Shown here: positions 1 through 8,718 of the stretch, in pieces
Numbering within the stretch: position 1 is the first letter of the stretch
Layout of the letters: every line of letters starts with the position of its first letter
Origin: JANXMY01 sp964251675
GTDB lineage: Bacteria; Armatimonadota; Armatimonadia; Armatimonadales; Capsulimonadaceae
Assembly: GCA_964251675.1 (NCBI GenBank)
Contig: CAXUKS010000020.1
Location: 1-64,000, forward strand
Length of the DNA stretch: 64,000 bases
Direction: 5' to 3'
The notes under the pieces: model-generated
What the model was told of the DNA's origin: nothing
Database searches by the model: none
What the model saw: the letters and a program-made list of their open reading frames with translations, nothing else
Made by a program: the position numbers and the translations under genes

Positions 1-2
1 CC

Positions 3-1010
3 GGCTACTCGGACGATTGCCGGTTTGTAGACATTACTGTCTCCGACCGGCACAACCACGCCGCGCACTGGCATTTTTCGCGCCTGCCCCGGATGCGCCA
101 TACCGTCCCGCCGCCCGCCAAAGCGAGAGAAACAGTAACTCAAAACGGCGTTACAATGACCGCCAAAGCCTGGCACGAACCCGGCGGCTTGGGGAATAGA
201 AACCTTGGCGTTTTGTTGCGCCCGCTTCTGCCTGCCCAGTCGCACCAATGGGATATTCTGGTTACGCGCCAGGAGCGCGAATGGGAACCGTTCGGCACTG
301 ATGGGCACGGCTCTACCTCTTTCGGATCAGGATATAAAGTTGATAGCAGAAACGGCATTTTCACAGGACGCGAACAATACTTTGGCGGCGGTATTTATAA
401 CAATGGCCCGGATGATCCCTACCCCCGCACCACGCGCTTCTTGCGGCTGTCCACGGAGTTACATCAATATGAAAATTATAACGAGCCGGTGACGTTTCAC
501 AACCTCATTGTGCTAAAAGGCAATGATAATGATGCCGCTTATTTTCTGTCCCTGCCCCGCCCCCTGTCGGTCACAACTCCCAGCGGTGTGACGGTGACGC
601 TTCCCGCCCAAAAGGGCTTTAACACAATGGCATTTGCTTATGCGCTCAATGTCGCCGTAAGAACCACGCCTCAAATCGAACCAGAGCCTGTTGCCGTCTC
701 GCTCCCCGCTTCGCCGCTGGCAAAGACTTACGGCAAGCCAGTTCAGATCAGTCTCACGGTCGGGCCACCACTGCATTTGTCAAGCTACTCTTATGAGCAA
801 GGAGATGCACCAGCAAACTATGCCTTGTCTCTGCAATACACGAAAAAACTGCCTTTCCGGGTCATAGCACAGCCACACGTCTTGAAAGACCTAACGTTTA
901 TTGTGCATCAGCGGGTGGACATTCAGACCCTTCCGATGACTTTCACCCTGCCAATTGCCGACCGCTCACCGCCCTATTACCCGAAAGGCTACCAGAGACC
1001 CAAACTATAA
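3..1010 (+). CDS. Hypothetical protein, 5' end cut by the window
   Basis: The reading frame is open to the left edge, so the true start lies outside; about 335 codons are visible. I see no recognisable domain, signal peptide or membrane segment in the visible part. It is rich in Pro, Tyr and Asn and has a beta-rich look, with phrases such as FGGGIYNNGPDDPYPRTT. The TAA stop shares its last base with the nagZ ATG, so the two genes are probably translationally coupled and co-transcribed. A role connected with cell-wall or glycan handling would be a guess from this neighbour only. Confidence 0.7.
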   Translation, partial: GYSDDCRFVDITVSDRHNHAAHWHFSRLPRMRHTVPPPAKARETVTQNGVTMTAKAWHEPGGLGNRNLGVLLRPLLPAQSHQWDILVTRQEREWEPFGTDGHGSTSFGSGYKVDSRNGIFTGREQYFGGGIYNNGPDDPYPRTTRFLRLSTELHQYENYNEPVTFHNLIVLKGNDNDAAYFLSLPRPLSVTTPSGVTVTLPAQKGFNTMAFAYALNVAVRTTPQIEPEPVAVSLPASPLAKTYGKPVQISLTVGPPLHLSSYSYEQGDAPANYALSLQYTKKLPFRVIAQPHVLKDLTFIVHQRVDIQTLPMTFTLPIADRSPPYYPKGYQRPKL

Positions 1011-2005
1011 TGACAGACACGCAAGAAATCAGCCAGATGCTGCTCTTTGGCTGGCAGACCGAGACGCAGGCCGAGGCGCTGACGGATGAGTTTGCCGCCG
1101 GGGGCGTGATTTTGATGGGCCGCAACATCGGCACGCCGGACGAGACGGCGGAACAGATTTCTAAAATGCAGGTCCGCGCTCAAAGCCTCGGTCTGCCGCC
1201 GCTGTTTGTGGCGGTGGACCAGGAAGGGGGCCGCGTGCAGCGGCTTGGCCCGCCCCGCTACCCGGCCCGGCCCACCGCCCGCGAGATTGGGCAATCGGAG
1301 GATGCCGAGGGCCGCGCCCGCGCCGAAGCGGCGTCGCTGGGGCGGGAGCTGAAAGAACTGGGGTTTAACTGGGACTTCGCGCCGGTGCTGGATGTGGACA
1401 ACAACCCCGCCAACCCGGTTATAGGCGACCGGGCCTATAGCACGGACCCCGAGCGGGTGGCCGCGCTGGGCGCTCAGGCGGTGCGCGGCTTGCAGGAGGA
1501 CGCCGGGCTGCTCGCCTGCGGCAAGCACTTCCCCGGCCACGGGGACACGGACACAGACTCGCACCTCGCCCTGCCGCGCATTCCCCATGACCGCGCCCGG
1601 CTGGAACGTGTGGAGATGGTCCCCTTCCGCGCCGCTCTTGCCGCCGGTCTTGGGGCTGTGATGACCTCGCATATTCTGTTCCCCGCGATTGATCCCCATT
1701 TGCCCGCCACGCTTTCGCCCGCCATCCTGACCGGCCTCCTGCGGGAGCAGATGGGCTTTGAGGGGCTGGTGATCACCGATGATTTAGAGATGCATGGCAT
1801 CGCCGACCACTGGGGCGCGGGCGAAGCCGCCGTGCTGGCCGTGTTAGCCGGGGCAGACCTCGTGCTGTGCTGCCACACTTACGACACGCAGCGAGAGATC
1901 GTCGCCGCGCTGACCGCCGCCGCCGCATCGGGCCGCATCCCGGCGGCTCGGCTGGCCGAGTCACAAGCCCGCATCGCCCGCGCCAAAGCGCGGTGGATTT
2001 CGTGA
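1010..2005 (+). CDS. nagZ: Beta-N-acetylhexosaminidase NagZ (GH3)
   Basis: A 331-residue single-domain GH3 enzyme, the usual NagZ length. In the family it removes N-acetylglucosamine from muropeptides during peptidoglycan recycling in the cytosol; no signal peptide is seen here. Visible motifs are AVDQEGGRVQRL, the loop KHFPGHGDTDTDSH that carries the His/Asp acid-base pair of NagZ, and ITDDLEMHGI with the Asp nucleophile. The ATG overlaps the upstream stop (TAATG). The family is clear; broader hexosaminidase specificity cannot be excluded. Confidence 0.93.
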   Translation: MTDTQEISQMLLFGWQTETQAEALTDEFAAGGVILMGRNIGTPDETAEQISKMQVRAQSLGLPPLFVAVDQEGGRVQRLGPPRYPARPTAREIGQSEDAEGRARAEAASLGRELKELGFNWDFAPVLDVDNNPANPVIGDRAYSTDPERVAALGAQAVRGLQEDAGLLACGKHFPGHGDTDTDSHLALPRIPHDRARLERVEMVPFRAALAAGLGAVMTSHILFPAIDPHLPATLSPAILTGLLREQMGFEGLVITDDLEMHGIADHWGAGEAAVLAVLAGADLVLCCHTYDTQREIVAALTAAAASGRIPAARLAESQARIARAKARWIS

Positions 2006-2018
2006 ACTTAGTTGAAGA

Positions 2019-2423
2019 TCATTCGGAAGGAGGGTCCGGCTGAAGAACCTGTGCCGCATACAGCAGACGCAGAAGGAAGATAGTCAACTCTGCCGTCTCT
2101 AAAGGCTCAGTGGGGTCGGGGGCAAAGAGAGTAAACAAGAGCCGCACTGGCACGCCGGAACGCTATCGGGTGGGACCATAATATAAAACACGGCGCACTT
2201 CGCGCCCATAATAGGCACACGCTTCTTCGTCGCGGGCATGAGACAGCGGGCCGGGGAACGCATGTAGAGAACTGAGCAGGCGAGACAACCCCGCCGCCCA
2301 TTCTCCCGCGCTCCGGGAACCCAGCAAACGCCCCACGGAAAGAATAGCCCGGTCCCGGTCGGCCTCAAAGCGGTCGCTTTCGACCACCGCGTAGCGCGGC
2401 GTTTCTTCGGTGTCTTCGCTCAT
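2019..2423 (-). pseudogene. ParE/RelE-like toxin broken by an internal TAG
   Basis: The first 86 codons match the intact toxin at 18374-18781: both contain FPGPLSHARD, EVRR and LYYGPTR. A TAG at 2163-2165 then interrupts the frame. Reading on in the same frame gives RSGVPVRLLFTLFAPDP and IFLLRLLY, matching the C-terminal half of the paralogue, down to a TGA at 2019-2021. The toxin therefore lost its C-terminal core strands through a single nonsense codon, which lies at a one-codon insertion relative to the paralogue. Its start overlaps the antitoxin stop by 4 bases (ATGA). Either this is an inactivated toxin, or suppression or a sequencing error restores it. Confidence 0.8.
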
Positions 2424-2749
2424 ACCAGGCCCAGCCGCCGCGCCTCGGCAACTTTGTCCGCAGGCAAAGTGTTCAGCGTGGCCTCCGCCTGATCGGCCAG
2501 TTCTTCTGCCGTCAGGAGGGTAAAATCCGGGTAGCCATATTTGCGCCGAGTCCGCTCCTCGGCCTCGGCAGGGGTGTGGCGCGGCCCGTCCAGCATGGCC
2601 CGCAGCTCAGCCCGGCCCGCCGCCTCCCACTCCCAGCGGCGCACTATCTCCGCGAGGGCTTCCGTTACCACCCGGTCAAAGTCATCTGCTCCGCCTCGCA
2701 AGTCACGCAGGCGCGTGGCAAGCGCATCGTCAATCGTTATGGTTGTCAT
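2420..2749 (-). CDS. Antitoxin of a ParE/RelE-like module (copy 1)
   Basis: A 109-residue small acidic/helical protein. It aligns over its whole length with the antitoxin at 18048-18377, sharing an MTTITIDD-like N-terminus, GRAELRAMLDGP, a KYxxPDF motif and a C-terminal leucine-rich tail. I start at the second Met because it has a GAGGAG Shine-Dalgarno site 6 bases upstream; an upstream GTG at 2764 is possible. The gene precedes and overlaps the broken toxin by ATGA. With the toxin disrupted it may persist as a solitary antitoxin. Confidence 0.8.
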   Translation of the reverse strand: MTTITIDDALATRLRDLRGGADDFDRVVTEALAEIVRRWEWEAAGRAELRAMLDGPRHTPAEAEERTRRKYGYPDFTLLTAEELADQAEATLNTLPADKVAEARRLGLV

Positions 2750-2828
2750 CAAAGCTCCTCTCACGACTCCGGCAGGCTATTTTCTACATCGACCGACGAA
2801 GTTCCTTCTCGTGCCCTTTGTCCCTATG

Positions 2829-2837
2829 TGGTATACT
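2829..2837 (+). promoter_or_regulatory. Extended -10 promoter (TGGTATACT) before the helicase gene
   Basis: TGG-TATACT is an extended -10 element. It predicts a start near 2844 and a 46-base leader to the ATG at 2890. I see no good -35 hexamer, as is common with extended -10 sites. Confidence 0.5.
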
Positions 2838-2889
2838 TGTCCTATCTCCCAAGTCTCTCGCGCCCCGCACTGCCACGCCGGAACTGACC

Positions 2890-5025
2890 ATGCAAGCCAC
2901 TCTTGACGCCATCACCGAAGACCTCCACGCCCACCAGACGGCGGCCATTCTGCCCAGGCTGGAAGAGGGGCTGAATACGCAGCAAATCGAAGCCTTTCGC
3001 CATGACGACGGCCCGGCACTGGTGCTGGCCGGGGCGGGGTCAGGCAAAACGACCGTTTTGACGCGGCGGCTGGCGCGGCTGTTGGCGCGGGGCGTGGACC
3101 CGCAAAGGCTGTTTGTGGCGACGTTTACCAAGAAGGCCGCCGAGGAGATGGGCCTTCGTCTGGCGGGGCTTTTGGGCGAGGGCGGCGAGGCGATTGTGGA
3201 GAAGATGTGGCTGGGGACGTTCCACGCCCACTGCCTGCGGCTGCTGAAACACGAATGGGCGCATCTGTATGGCAAGGCCGGGTATTTTCAGCTTGCCGAT
3301 GAAAACTGGCAGGTGCGGGTCGCTAAAGCCATCTTGGGCGACAAGGACTGGATGGCGCGGGGGCTGCCGTCGCCGCCGTTCGGGCTGAATGTCAAGTATG
3401 ACCCGAAAGGGGCGCTGTCGGCGGTGTCGGCGGTCAAAAACCGGGGCTACACCGTGGAAGAGGCCGAGAAGGCGTTTCGGGAGCATGAGCCGAACTGGGC
3501 GGACCCGGCCATTCAAACGCTGGTCAAGTTCTGGAAGTGCTACGAGCAGGCCAAGCAGGCGAAGTTTGATATTCTTGCCAAAAAGCCGTCGCGCCGCCTG
3601 GATTTTGACGACCTGCTGACGGAGACGCTGACACTGCTGCAAGAACAGCCGGGCATTCGCGCCAAGTATCAGGAGTTTTTCCAGTATCTGTCGGTGGACG
3701 AGACGCAGGACACGAGCGCGGTGCAGTGGGAAATCGCGCGGCTGTTAGCCGCCCGGTCCACCAATATCTTTATTGTGGGCGATGTCGGGCAGGCGATTTA
3801 CAGCTTCCGGGGCTGCTCGCCGGAGGCGACGGTGGGGCAGTTCGGGGCGGCGTATCCGAATGGGACGATTGTAAGACTTCCCGCGAACTACCGCTCGTCG
3901 GCGTCGATTGTGCGGGTCGCCAATGAGCTGATCGGGCGTTCGGGGATTGATGCCAAGTACCGCTTGGAGATGGCGGCGATGCACCCGGAAGGGGAGCCGC
4001 TGTCGCAGCATGAGCATGAACACGCCGAAGCCGAGGCGGAGTTTGTGGCGGGGCGGCTGAAAGAAGTGCAGGCGACGGGGGTGGCTCTGCGCGACTGCGC
4101 GGTGCTGTTTCGGACCAATGCCTATTCCCGCGCTTTGGAAGAGGCGTTTGTGAAGGGCGGCGTGCCTTACGTTTTGCAGGGCGCGATGGGCTTTTATTCG
4201 CGGCGCGAGGTGCGCGACCTGTGCGCGTTTTTGCTGCTCTCCGTGGACCGGGACAGCCCGGCGGCGGATGAGGCGGTCAAGCGCATACTGAATGTGCCGT
4301 CGCTGACGTTTGGCAAGCCGACCCACTTTCTGGGCCATGCGTTTATCGCGGAACTGGAAACGCAGGCGGCCCGTAAGGGCTACTCGCTGTACCGGATGCT
4401 GGCGGTGGGGCAGTTCAAGACCACCAATCAGGGGCTGGCCGTGAAAGACTTCCGGGACATGGTCAAAGCCGTGGCCGAGGCGGGCGATTCGGTGGAAGCG
4501 CGTCTGCGAAAGGCCCGTGAGATCGGCTACGACGAGTGGCTGCTGCGCGAAGAAGGCCATGTGGAGGACGAAGGCAACTCGCGTCTGGACAACCTGGAGG
4601 AGCTATGCGTCGCGTCGGGCGCATTTCCCTCTGCCGCTGACTTTGTGGCCTTTGTGGCCGCGCAGAACACCCCGAAAGACCCGGCGGAGCTGGCAGGCGA
4701 TGCGGTGGAGATGATGACGATCCACCGGGCCAAGGGCCTGGAATGGCCGCACGTTTTCGTGGTCGGCTTCGCGTTTGGCATGCTGCCCCACCACCGCTCC
4801 CTGCGCTGGGAGGACGACGAGAAGACGCACCTGCTGGCGGACAGCCTGGAAGAAGAGCGGCGGCTGGCCTATGTCGCCATCACCCGCGCCCGCGAGCGGG
4901 TCTATCTGTCGTGGCCGCTGCTGCACCAGACCCGGACGCTTTCCCGCTCGCCGTTTCTCGGCGAAATGCCGTCGCTGGAAGTGCTGCACGCAGAAGGAAC
5001 TTCCGCCGCCGCTGGCGAACTGTAA
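2890..5025 (+). CDS. UvrD/PcrA/Rep-family superfamily 1 DNA helicase
   Basis: A 711-residue ATP-dependent 3'-5' helicase of the UvrD family. Motifs in order: Walker A LAGAGSGKTT (about residues 43-52), Walker B VDETQDTS, motif III GDVGQAIYSFRG, motif IV LPANYRSS, motif V MTIHRAKGLEWPHVFVVG and motif VI AYVAITRARE. The family unwinds DNA in excision repair, mismatch repair or replication restart. The reading frame runs 49 codons further upstream, but the ATG at 2890 starts the conserved sequence and follows the promoter at 2829. UvrD, PcrA and Rep cannot be told apart here. Confidence 0.92.
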   Translation: MQATLDAITEDLHAHQTAAILPRLEEGLNTQQIEAFRHDDGPALVLAGAGSGKTTVLTRRLARLLARGVDPQRLFVATFTKKAAEEMGLRLAGLLGEGGEAIVEKMWLGTFHAHCLRLLKHEWAHLYGKAGYFQLADENWQVRVAKAILGDKDWMARGLPSPPFGLNVKYDPKGALSAVSAVKNRGYTVEEAEKAFREHEPNWADPAIQTLVKFWKCYEQAKQAKFDILAKKPSRRLDFDDLLTETLTLLQEQPGIRAKYQEFFQYLSVDETQDTSAVQWEIARLLAARSTNIFIVGDVGQAIYSFRGCSPEATVGQFGAAYPNGTIVRLPANYRSSASIVRVANELIGRSGIDAKYRLEMAAMHPEGEPLSQHEHEHAEAEAEFVAGRLKEVQATGVALRDCAVLFRTNAYSRALEEAFVKGGVPYVLQGAMGFYSRREVRDLCAFLLLSVDRDSPAADEAVKRILNVPSLTFGKPTHFLGHAFIAELETQAARKGYSLYRMLAVGQFKTTNQGLAVKDFRDMVKAVAEAGDSVEARLRKAREIGYDEWLLREEGHVEDEGNSRLDNLEELCVASGAFPSAADFVAFVAAQNTPKDPAELAGDAVEMMTIHRAKGLEWPHVFVVGFAFGMLPHHRSLRWEDDEKTHLLADSLEEERRLAYVAITRARERVYLSWPLLHQTRTLSRSPFLGEMPSLEVLHAEGTSAAAGEL

Positions 5026-5071
5026 CAGCACTGCCTACCCCAAAGCCTATTGCCAAAGAAGGATACCTATT

Positions 5072-5830
5072 ATGCCGAAGCTGCCGATTGCCTTGCAGAT
5101 GTATACGCTGCGGGAAGAAACTGACAAAGATTTTGCCGGGACCATCCGAAAAGTGGCCGATATTGGCTATGCCGCTGTGGAGCTGGCCGGGTACGGCGGC
5201 CTGTCCGTGCAGGAAGTCTCCGGCCTGCTGGCGGACAACCACCTGCGGGTGGCGGGAAGCCACATCAGCCTGGATACGATTGAAGCCGATGTGTCCAAAG
5301 TCATTGAAGAGAACCTGGCGCTCAATAACACGCACATTGTCGTGCCCTACCTGGGCGACGACCGGCGCGGCTCGGCGGCGGGGTATGAAGCCGTGGCCGC
5401 CTCGCTGAACAAATATGGCGAGACCCTGCGGGCCAGCGGCATGACGCTGTGCTACCACAATCATGATTTCGAGTTCCAGCCGCTGGAAGACGGACGGCTG
5501 GGCGAAGATATTATCTTAGACAACACGGACCCTATTTTCGTCAAAGCCGAAGTGGACTCCTACTGGATTTTAAAAGCCGGGCATGACCCCGTGGCTTTTA
5601 TTCGCAAGCATTCGGGCCGCGTTCCGCTGCTGCATCTCAAGGACATGGACCCGGAAGACAAGTCGTTTGCCCCGCTGGGAACCGGTCTTTTGCCCATCGA
5701 CGCTCTGATTGCGGCGGCGGGCGAGATCGGCACGGAGTACCTGATTGTGGAACAGGACGTGTGCAAAATCCCGCCCCTGGAAGCCGTGACGATCTCTTAC
5801 AACCACCTCAAAGCGAAGGGGTATGCGTAA
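5072..5830 (+). CDS. Xylose-isomerase-like TIM-barrel sugar isomerase/epimerase
   Basis: A 252-residue AP-endonuclease-2 / IolE-type TIM barrel. Family features are the N-terminal LQMYTLREET, LCYHNHDFEF with the His/Asn metal-site region, KAEVDSYW, LLHLKDMD and IVEQDV, which carry the acidic and histidine metal ligands. Such enzymes isomerise or epimerise sugars or sugar phosphates, often with Gfo/Idh/MocA oxidoreductases. The start is fixed by an AGAAGG Shine-Dalgarno site just upstream; the longer upstream frame overlaps the helicase. It lies 46 bases after the helicase. The substrate is unknown. Confidence 0.85.
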   Translation: MPKLPIALQMYTLREETDKDFAGTIRKVADIGYAAVELAGYGGLSVQEVSGLLADNHLRVAGSHISLDTIEADVSKVIEENLALNNTHIVVPYLGDDRRGSAAGYEAVAASLNKYGETLRASGMTLCYHNHDFEFQPLEDGRLGEDIILDNTDPIFVKAEVDSYWILKAGHDPVAFIRKHSGRVPLLHLKDMDPEDKSFAPLGTGLLPIDALIAAAGEIGTEYLIVEQDVCKIPPLEAVTISYNHLKAKGYA

Positions 5831-5854
5831 TCTGTGATGGGGCGGGGAGCAAAG

Positions 5855-5877
5855 GCCCCCCCAATTCTGGGGAGCCG
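5855..5877. repeat. Palindrome of the CCCCAATTCTGGGG family
   Basis: A C-run and a G-run flank AATTCT. The downstream bases GGAGCCGGAGATTAGGAAAG match the element family seen at 36000 and 36940, and they supply the AGGAAAG ribosome binding site of the following lipoprotein gene. Confidence 0.6.
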
Positions 5878-5899
5878 GAGATTAGGAAAGCAGACAAAA

Positions 5900-6295
5900 A
5901 TGGCAGGCCACTCGGCGACAGCACATTTCTTTGTCAAACGCTTTACAGCCTGTGGTCTCGTCGCTGCGGCTTTGCTTCTCACCGGCTGTACCAAAATGGT
6001 TAGTTTTGTGGGTGTCAGCCATTATTCTTACCCCGTCAATTTTTACTGTGACGAAGGTGGGGCCGGGCAGGATGCCCTTCTGGCGTCAAACATCGCGCCG
6101 GGAAGCCTGTTTTACGTCAGAACACGGCAACATAATAGTTCTGCGGACGACGCTTACCGTTACCGTTTCAGTATTCGCAGTCCGCAGGGCAAAGTCTTAG
6201 ATCGTATTGTCCTGCCCAGCAAAGAGTTCAACGATGCCAGCGACAAAGATGGCTGGCAACTGGTATTGAAGCCGCCTCTTGCGAAGCCGCACTAA
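5900..6295 (+). CDS. Small lipoprotein of unknown function
   Basis: 131 residues. A positively charged stretch precedes a hydrophobic segment ending in the lipobox LLLTGC, so Cys about residue 30 should be lipidated by signal peptidase II. The rest, with YSYPVNFYCDEGG and YRYRFSIRSPQGK, looks like a compact beta domain and matches nothing I recognise. An AGGAAAG Shine-Dalgarno site 9 bases upstream sets the ATG at 5900, although the frame is open further upstream. Confidence 0.72.
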   Translation: MAGHSATAHFFVKRFTACGLVAAALLLTGCTKMVSFVGVSHYSYPVNFYCDEGGAGQDALLASNIAPGSLFYVRTRQHNSSADDAYRYRFSIRSPQGKVLDRIVLPSKEFNDASDKDGWQLVLKPPLAKPH

Positions 6296-6309
6296 TAAAA
6301 GTCAGGAAA

Positions 6310-6328
6310 CCGGCACTGGAAGTGCCGG
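6310..6328. repeat. Small perfect hairpin with GGA loop
   Basis: The arms CCGGCACT and AGTGCCGG enclose GGA. It belongs to the class of palindromes with a TGGAAG-like centre found elsewhere in the window (46890, 47023). It sits between the lipoprotein stop and the deacetylase start; there is no T-run, so terminator function is unlikely. Confidence 0.5.
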
Positions 6329-6357
6329 AAAGTTTCTTAGAAACACCCCCACGCCCC

Positions 6358-7398
6358 ATGCCCCGCGCCGCGTTTGCCTACACAGACGATTTTACCGATT
6401 ACCATCTGTCCGACACGCACCCCTTGCAGCAGCGGCGGCTGCAAATGACGCACCGGCTCTTAGAAAGCCTCGGTGCGTTTGACAGCCCCGACTCCGTGCT
6501 TATCACCCCCACCCCGGCCACACGCGCCGACTTGTTGCGGGTGCATACGCCCGAATATCTGGATGCGCTCCACGCTCTCAGCGCGGGCGAAACTGTTCCC
6601 CAGCGCGGGCGCTTCGGGTTCGGCTCGCCGGACAACCCGCCGTTTGCCGGGATGTGGGAAGCCTCGCTGCTGTATGCAGGCGCGTCGCTGGACTGTGCGC
6701 GGCTGGTGCTGGACGGCGGGTACGACGCGGCGTTTAACACGTCGGGCGGCCTGCATCATGCACGGCCTGACCGGGCGGCGGGGTTCTGCACCGTGGCGGA
6801 TATTCCGCTGGTCGCCTCCTTTCTGCTGGACCGGGGCGTGAAGCGCGTCGCGGTGGTGGATATTGACGCCCACCACGGCGATGGGACGCAGGCGTTTTTC
6901 TATGATGACCCGCGTGTGCTGACGCTGTCGGTGCATGAGTCGCCGGAAACGCTGTACCCGCGCAAGTCGGGGTTTGCCAGGGAGATTGGCGTGGGGCCGG
7001 GGCGTGGCTTCAATGTCAACCTGCCGCTCCTGCCGGGCACGGGGGATGCCGCGTGCCGGGAAGCGTTTGACGCGATGATTCTGCCCCGGCTGGCGGCGTT
7101 TGACCCGGAGATTGTGATTTTGCAGGTGGGCGCGGACGCGCACTGGTCGGACCCGCTGGCGCATCTGTGTTTGACTTCTCGCGGCTGGCTGGGATTGGCG
7201 CAGGCGGTGATGGCGCTGGGGCGTCCGACCATTGCGCTGGGGGGCGGCGGCTACCATCTGGAGTCGGTAGCGCGGCTGTGGGCCTTGCTGTACGGGGCAC
7301 TGGCAGGGCTGGAGTTTGCCGGGCTGCACGACACGGACGGCCCGACGGAGGCCACGCGGCAGGCGGTGTTTGCGGAGGTGTACGGGCGGCGGCGTTAA
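6358..7398 (+). CDS. Histone-deacetylase superfamily protein, AcuC-like
   Basis: 346 residues. It carries the class I deacetylase motifs GGLHHARPDRAAGFC, VDIDAHHGDGTQ (zinc-binding Asp/His), LSVHESPETLYP, LQVGADAHWSDPLAHL (second zinc Asp) and GGGGYH (transition-state Tyr). AcuC-type proteins remove acetyl groups from protein lysines such as that of acetyl-CoA synthetase; other members act on acetylpolyamines. The chosen start (MPRAAFAYTDDF) matches the typical AcuC beginning; an in-frame Met 12 codons upstream falls in the hairpin spacer. Cytosolic. Confidence 0.9.
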   Translation: MPRAAFAYTDDFTDYHLSDTHPLQQRRLQMTHRLLESLGAFDSPDSVLITPTPATRADLLRVHTPEYLDALHALSAGETVPQRGRFGFGSPDNPPFAGMWEASLLYAGASLDCARLVLDGGYDAAFNTSGGLHHARPDRAAGFCTVADIPLVASFLLDRGVKRVAVVDIDAHHGDGTQAFFYDDPRVLTLSVHESPETLYPRKSGFAREIGVGPGRGFNVNLPLLPGTGDAACREAFDAMILPRLAAFDPEIVILQVGADAHWSDPLAHLCLTSRGWLGLAQAVMALGRPTIALGGGGYHLESVARLWALLYGALAGLEFAGLHDTDGPTEATRQAVFAEVYGRRR

Positions 7399-7402
7399 AG
7401 AG

Positions 7403-7430
7403 AAGAAAAAAGGGCAGGCAAGACCTGCCC
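7403..7430 (-). terminator. Rho-independent terminator made from a repeat hairpin
   Basis: On the minus strand, arms GGGCAGG and CCTGCCC (7418-7424 region) are followed by a run reading TTTTTTCTT. It would end transcription of the minus-strand gene finishing at 7477. The hairpin is one of the CAAG-loop palindromes seen elsewhere. Confidence 0.65.
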
Positions 7431-7476
7431 CTATGGGTAATGGTCCGGTTCCCCCATTCCTGGGGACTAGGGTGTC

Positions 7477-8280
7477 CTACTTTGCGGGCAGCGCCGTGGG
7501 CGTCACAAACAGCGCAAGCTGCTTTCCCGCGCTTGCCGCACCGGGGAACAAGTTGATGAAGACCAGCGTTTCGCCGTCCCGGACGCTGCGCTCACTTGTC
7601 AAACCCTCGGTACGAGTTGCCGGTGTGCCGTCGGTATCTCGTTTCCCCGGAAGACGCCAGGTGGCGAGGGGACGCAATGCCAGTGTATCAACGCCGTCGT
7701 CGCCAACACGGGGCGTAAACGCAAAGTTGAGTGCCTCCAGGTTCGGCAGGGAAGCAGGAAACGCGGAAAGCCTCAGACTGGTATCGACATTGCTCGTGGT
7801 CGTCACCGTAGACGCGGCCGGGCAGAGTTTGCGGGCTTGCAGGGTCCGCAGGAACGCCGTGACTTTTGTGCCAGCGGCGTACTTCATTTCCCCCGGCTGC
7901 CTGCCGGCGATGCCGGGCACAGGAATGAGGTCAAAGGGGATGCCGGAGGCGTTCACGTCGGCGTCGGCCAGACCGATCAGCGCATAGTCAACCTTCACCT
8001 GACGCGGCGCGACATCGGCGAGGGCGACAATCTCCTGCACCTGGGCAAAGCCGTCCGGCGTGGCGACGATGGACAGGGCATTGGACGCGGGCACGGCGGT
8101 GATCTGAGTGACGCCCGCAGGAAGCTCTTTGGCATCGTCCCAGTGCAGGCTTTTCACCAGTTCGCCGGGGACAGTGTGCTGAAGCACGATGGTCTGGGGG
8201 GCGGCGGGCACGGATTGGGCCGTCGTCGGCCCGGCGCTCAGGAAGGCGGCGGCGAGGCAAAGCGGCAATCTTGGCAGCAT
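7477..8280 (-). CDS. Exported protein with secretin-N-like domain
   Basis: 267 residues with an N-terminal signal peptide (LPLCLAAAFLSAGPTTAQS). It then has a segment IVLQHTVPGELVKSLHW and ITAVPASNALSIVATPDGFAQVQEIVALADVA-type sequence, typical of the NolW/secretin-N ring-building fold of type II/III secretion and pilus secretins. The C-terminal secretin barrel core is absent, although a short GETLVFINLF segment resembles the secretin GETLVIGGL turn. It could be a stand-alone periplasmic secretin-like subunit. It lies 27 bases downstream of the fmdB-like gene on the same strand. Confidence 0.68.
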   Translation of the reverse strand: MLPRLPLCLAAAFLSAGPTTAQSVPAAPQTIVLQHTVPGELVKSLHWDDAKELPAGVTQITAVPASNALSIVATPDGFAQVQEIVALADVAPRQVKVDYALIGLADADVNASGIPFDLIPVPGIAGRQPGEMKYAAGTKVTAFLRTLQARKLCPAASTVTTTSNVDTSLRLSAFPASLPNLEALNFAFTPRVGDDGVDTLALRPLATWRLPGKRDTDGTPATRTEGLTSERSVRDGETLVFINLFPGAASAGKQLALFVTPTALPAK

Positions 8281-8307
8281 AGTGGCATTTTCCTTTGGCC
8301 CCGATTT

Positions 8308-8640
8308 TTAATCCAGGCCGTCCTCGTCCATATCGCCGCTTTCGGCGGCGTCCATGTATTCGTCGAAATCGTCACCCAAGTCCTCGCCCATCTCGCGGCC
8401 CATCTCTTTGGCCCAGCGGCGCATGGCTTTGGGGTCGTCCATATCGCCCATGCTGGCAGGGTCGGAGAGGTCGTCCATCAGGGCATCGTCGCTGCGGCCT
8501 CGGGCGAAGCGGGTGACGCGCTTTTCGGCCTGATCGCCGCCGCAGTGCGGACACAGATTTGAGTCCGCTGCCGCCGTCATACCGACTAGCACGGTGAAGC
8601 GTTTGCGGCAGTGGGTGCAGGTATATTCGTAAAGAGGCAT
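8308..8640 (-). CDS. FmdB-family zinc-ribbon protein
   Basis: 110 residues. The N-terminus MPLYEYTCTHC followed by LCPHCGGD is the CxxC...CxxC zinc ribbon of the FmdB regulatory family. The C-terminal half is unusually acidic and Asp/Met-rich (DDLSDPASMGDMDD, DLGDDFDEYMDAAESG). Family members are small putative regulators of uncertain role. The ATG coincides with the predicted transcription start of a TGGTACAAT promoter, so the message is probably leaderless. The longer upstream frame is not supported. Confidence 0.88.
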   Translation of the reverse strand: MPLYEYTCTHCRKRFTVLVGMTAAADSNLCPHCGGDQAEKRVTRFARGRSDDALMDDLSDPASMGDMDDPKAMRRWAKEMGREMGEDLGDDFDEYMDAAESGDMDEDGLD

Positions 8641-8646
8641 GGAGTT

Positions 8647-8655
8647 ATTGTACCA
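8647..8655 (-). promoter_or_regulatory. Leaderless extended -10 promoter (TGGTACAAT) of the fmdB-like gene
   Basis: TACAAT occupies 8652-8647 on the minus strand, preceded by TGG. The base 7 nt after its last T is 8640, the A of the ATG. Confidence 0.6.
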
Positions 8656-8669
8656 CGCTCTGACTGGGG

Positions 8670-8675
8670 TACAAT
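8670..8675 (+). promoter_or_regulatory. -10 element (TACAAT) of the KimA-like gene
   Basis: It diverges from the fmdB-like promoter 15 bases away. The predicted start near 8682 gives a leader of about 37 bases. Confidence 0.45.
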
Positions 8676-8718
8676 AGCCCTGTTCCGATTTTCCACAGAG
8701 ACACGAGAAACCCCACTG

